NCBI GenBank assembly: GCA_021414185.1
Contig: JAIOOZ010000005.1
Location: forward strand, 1-5,850
Direction of reading: 5' to 3'
Source of the DNA: Betaproteobacteria bacterium
GTDB taxonomy: Bacteria; Pseudomonadota; Gammaproteobacteria; Burkholderiales; SG8-41
DNA length: 5,850 bases
Position 1 is the first letter of the stretch. Every line of letters begins with the position of its first letter. This document shows positions 4,281 through 5,850 of this stretch, one piece after another. The notes below the pieces were generated by a model. The model was not told where the DNA came from. It did not search any database and worked only from the letters and a program-made list of their open reading frames with translations. The position numbers and the translations under genes were made by a program.

Positions 4281-5850
4281 TTACTTGACGACCGGCGGCG
4301 TCTCAAAGCTGTGATACGGCGGCGGCGAGCTCAGCGTCCACTCGAGCGTATCGGCGCCTTCCCACGGGTTGTTCGGTGCCTTCTCGCCACCTTTGGCGCA
4401 CTTGATGATGCACCACACGAAGAGCAGCTGGGCGAGGCCGAAGCCAAGGGCCCCGATCGACGCAATCATGTTGAAATCCGCGAACTGCATGGCGTAATCC
4501 GGAATCCGCCGCGGCATGCCCGCGAGCCCAAGGAAATGCATGGGGAAGAACGTGATATTGAAGAAAACCAGCGAGGTCCAGAAATGCCATTTGCCGAGCG
4601 TCTCGCTGTACATATGTCCGGTCCATTTCGGCAGCCAGAAATAGGTGCCCGAAAAAATCGCGAACAGCGAACCCGCGACCAGCACGTAATGGAAATGCGC
4701 AACCACGTAATACGTGTCCTGGATTTGGATGTCGATCGGGGTAATCGCGCAGACGAGTCCGGTGAAGCCGCCCATCGAGAACACGAAAATGAAACCCACC
4801 GCGAACAGCATCGGGGTCTCGAAAGTCATCGAGCCTTTCCACATGGTGGCGATCCAGTTGAACACCTTTACGCCGGTCGGCACCGCGATCAGCATGGTGG
4901 CGAACATGAAGAACAACTGTCCCGCCGCCGGCATGCCGACGGTGAACATGTGGTGCGCCCATACGATGAACGACAGGATCGCGATCGACGAGGTGGCGTA
5001 AACCATGGAGGCATAGCCGAACAGCGGCTTGCGCGCGAATGCCGGAATCACCTGGGAGACGATGCCGAACGCCGGCAGAATCATGATGTAGACCTCGGGG
5101 TGGCCGAAGAACCAGAAAATATGCTGGAACATCACGGGGTCGCCGCCGCCGGCCGCGTTGAAAAAATTGGTGCCGAAATGACGGTCGGTCAGCACCATCG
5201 TGATCGCGCCGGCGAGCACCGGCATAACCGCTATCAGCAGGTAAGCCGTGATCAGCCACGTCCACACGAACAGCGGCATTTTCATCAGCGTCATGCCGGG
5301 CGCGCGCATATTCAGGATAGTGGTGACGATGTTGATCGAGCCCATGATCGACGACGCGCCCATGATGTGCAGCGCGAAAATGCCCAGATCCATGCCGGGG
5401 CCCATCTGCGTCGACAACGGCGCGTATATCGTCCAGCCCGCGGCGGGGGCGCCGCCCGGCACGAAGAACGACGTGACCAGCAGGATCGCCGCCGGCGGCA
5501 GCAGCCAGAAGCTCCAGTTGTTCATGCGCGCGAACGCCATGTCGGGCGCGCCTATCATCATCGGGATCTGCCAGTTGGCGAAGCCGACGAACGCCGGCAT
5601 GATCGCGCCGAACACCATGATGAGGCCGTGCATGGTGGTGAGTTGATTGAAAACCTCGGGCCGCCAGAATTGCAGCCCCGGCTGGAACAGTTCGGCACGT
5701 ATGCCGAAGGCGAGTATGCCGCCGATGAAGAACATCGTCAGGCTGAAAATCAGGTAAAGCGTGCCGATGTCCTTGTGATTGGTCGTCTGGACCCAGCGCA
5801 TGATGCCCGACGGGTGGTGCGCGTGATCGTCGTGGCCGTGCGCCTGATCG
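4281..5850 (-). CDS. ctaD: Cytochrome c oxidase subunit I (CoxA/CtaD), N-terminus cut by window edge
   Basis: Catalytic subunit of the aa3-type heme-copper oxidase: reduces oxygen to water and pumps protons across the inner membrane. Numbering from the in-frame ATG at 5801, the low-spin heme a ligands are H58 and H371, the heme a3 ligand H369 (in VVAHFHYV), and Cu(B) ligands H234, H283 and H284 (in GHPEVY and WAHHM), with the cross-linking tyrosine Y238. D-channel residues D87 and E236 and K-channel residue K312 are all present, so this is an A1-type oxidase with both proton paths; R431/R432 match the heme propionate pair. Twelve helices fit. The reading frame does not begin at 5801: it stays open to the right edge, adding at least DQAHGHDDHAHHPSGI, a histidine-rich tail usual in this lineage. 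The true start lies outside, probably after ctaC. Confidence 0.98.
   Translation of the reverse strand, partial: DQAHGHDDHAHHPSGIMRWVQTTNHKDIGTLYLIFSLTMFFIGGILAFGIRAELFQPGLQFWRPEVFNQLTTMHGLIMVFGAIMPAFVGFANWQIPMMIGAPDMAFARMNNWSFWLLPPAAILLVTSFFVPGGAPAAGWTIYAPLSTQMGPGMDLGIFALHIMGASSIMGSINIVTTILNMRAPGMTLMKMPLFVWTWLITAYLLIAVMPVLAGAITMVLTDRHFGTNFFNAAGGGDPVMFQHIFWFFGHPEVYIMILPAFGIVSQVIPAFARKPLFGYASMVYATSSIAILSFIVWAHHMFTVGMPAAGQLFFMFATMLIAVPTGVKVFNWIATMWKGSMTFETPMLFAVGFIFVFSMGGFTGLVCAITPIDIQIQDTYYVVAHFHYVLVAGSLFAIFSGTYFWLPKWTGHMYSETLGKWHFWTSLVFFNITFFPMHFLGLAGMPRRIPDYAMQFADFNMIASIGALGFGLAQLLFVWCIIKCAKGGEKAPNNPWEGADTLEWTLSSPPPYHSFETPPVVK

Noticed and set aside
3587..4288. 233-codon plus-strand ORF opposite cox11
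   Set aside because: It lies antisense to cox11 and the small gene, whose motifs are unmistakable; its product has no recognisable domain and the composition of a GC-rich shadow frame.
4303..5265. 320-codon minus-strand ORF inside ctaD in another frame
   Set aside because: Same-strand frame shadow of subunit I; product is His/Arg-rich low-complexity typical of a shifted GC-rich frame.
1..5850. Search for a novel defence system, mobile element, CRISPR array or RNA gene
   Set aside because: Almost every base is assigned to oxidase structural or assembly genes; no repeats array, terminal inverted repeats, transposase, tRNA or rRNA pattern was seen.

Overview
The window carries most of an aa3-type cytochrome c oxidase locus and its assembly genes. 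It comes from a GC-rich proteobacterium, most likely a betaproteobacterium. The evidence is the gene order (ctaD, tiny membrane protein, ctaG/cox11, DUF2970, ctaE, DUF2909, SURF1, SCO-like, ctaA), the short DUF2970 and DUF2909 membrane proteins known mainly from that class, and the close fit of CtaD, CtaE and CtaA to that lineage. Genus cannot be set from the sequence alone.

Region 1 (right side, minus strand, read from 5850 down to 2505) is the structural operon. It runs from oxidase subunit I (ctaD, 5' end beyond the window), through a 33-residue single-pass membrane protein, the Cu(B) chaperone Cox11/CtaG and a DUF2970 membrane protein, to subunit III (ctaE). The first genes are tightly packed: ATGA overlap between the small gene and cox11, TGATG overlap between cox11 and DUF2970. 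ctaE has a 66-base leader with a strong Shine-Dalgarno inside a 13-base tandem duplication. A perfect 9-bp hairpin followed by eight U residues ends the unit near 2420-2448.

Region 2 (2169-2504) is a small switch point. A DUF2909 twin-helix membrane protein is the only gene on the plus strand. It starts at TTG behind a GAGG ribosome site, has a candidate sigma70 promoter, and converges with ctaE on the shared hairpin. It diverges from SURF1 across 52 bases.

Region 3 (2168 down to 1, minus strand) is a second unit of maturation genes: SURF1 (heme a insertion), a membrane-anchored SCO-like thioredoxin-fold protein that keeps CxxxC but lacks the usual distal histidine region, and heme A synthase CtaA/COX15 (3' end beyond the window). 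The last two junctions overlap, and CtaA begins at TTG in a TTGA overlap.

Together the genes make the catalytic subunits, synthesise heme A, and insert heme and copper. No gene-free stretch exceeds 90 bases. There are no RNA genes, mobile elements or CRISPR arrays. This is largely a known type of locus; the points worth attention are start sites, small genes, the SCO-like protein and the leader duplication.
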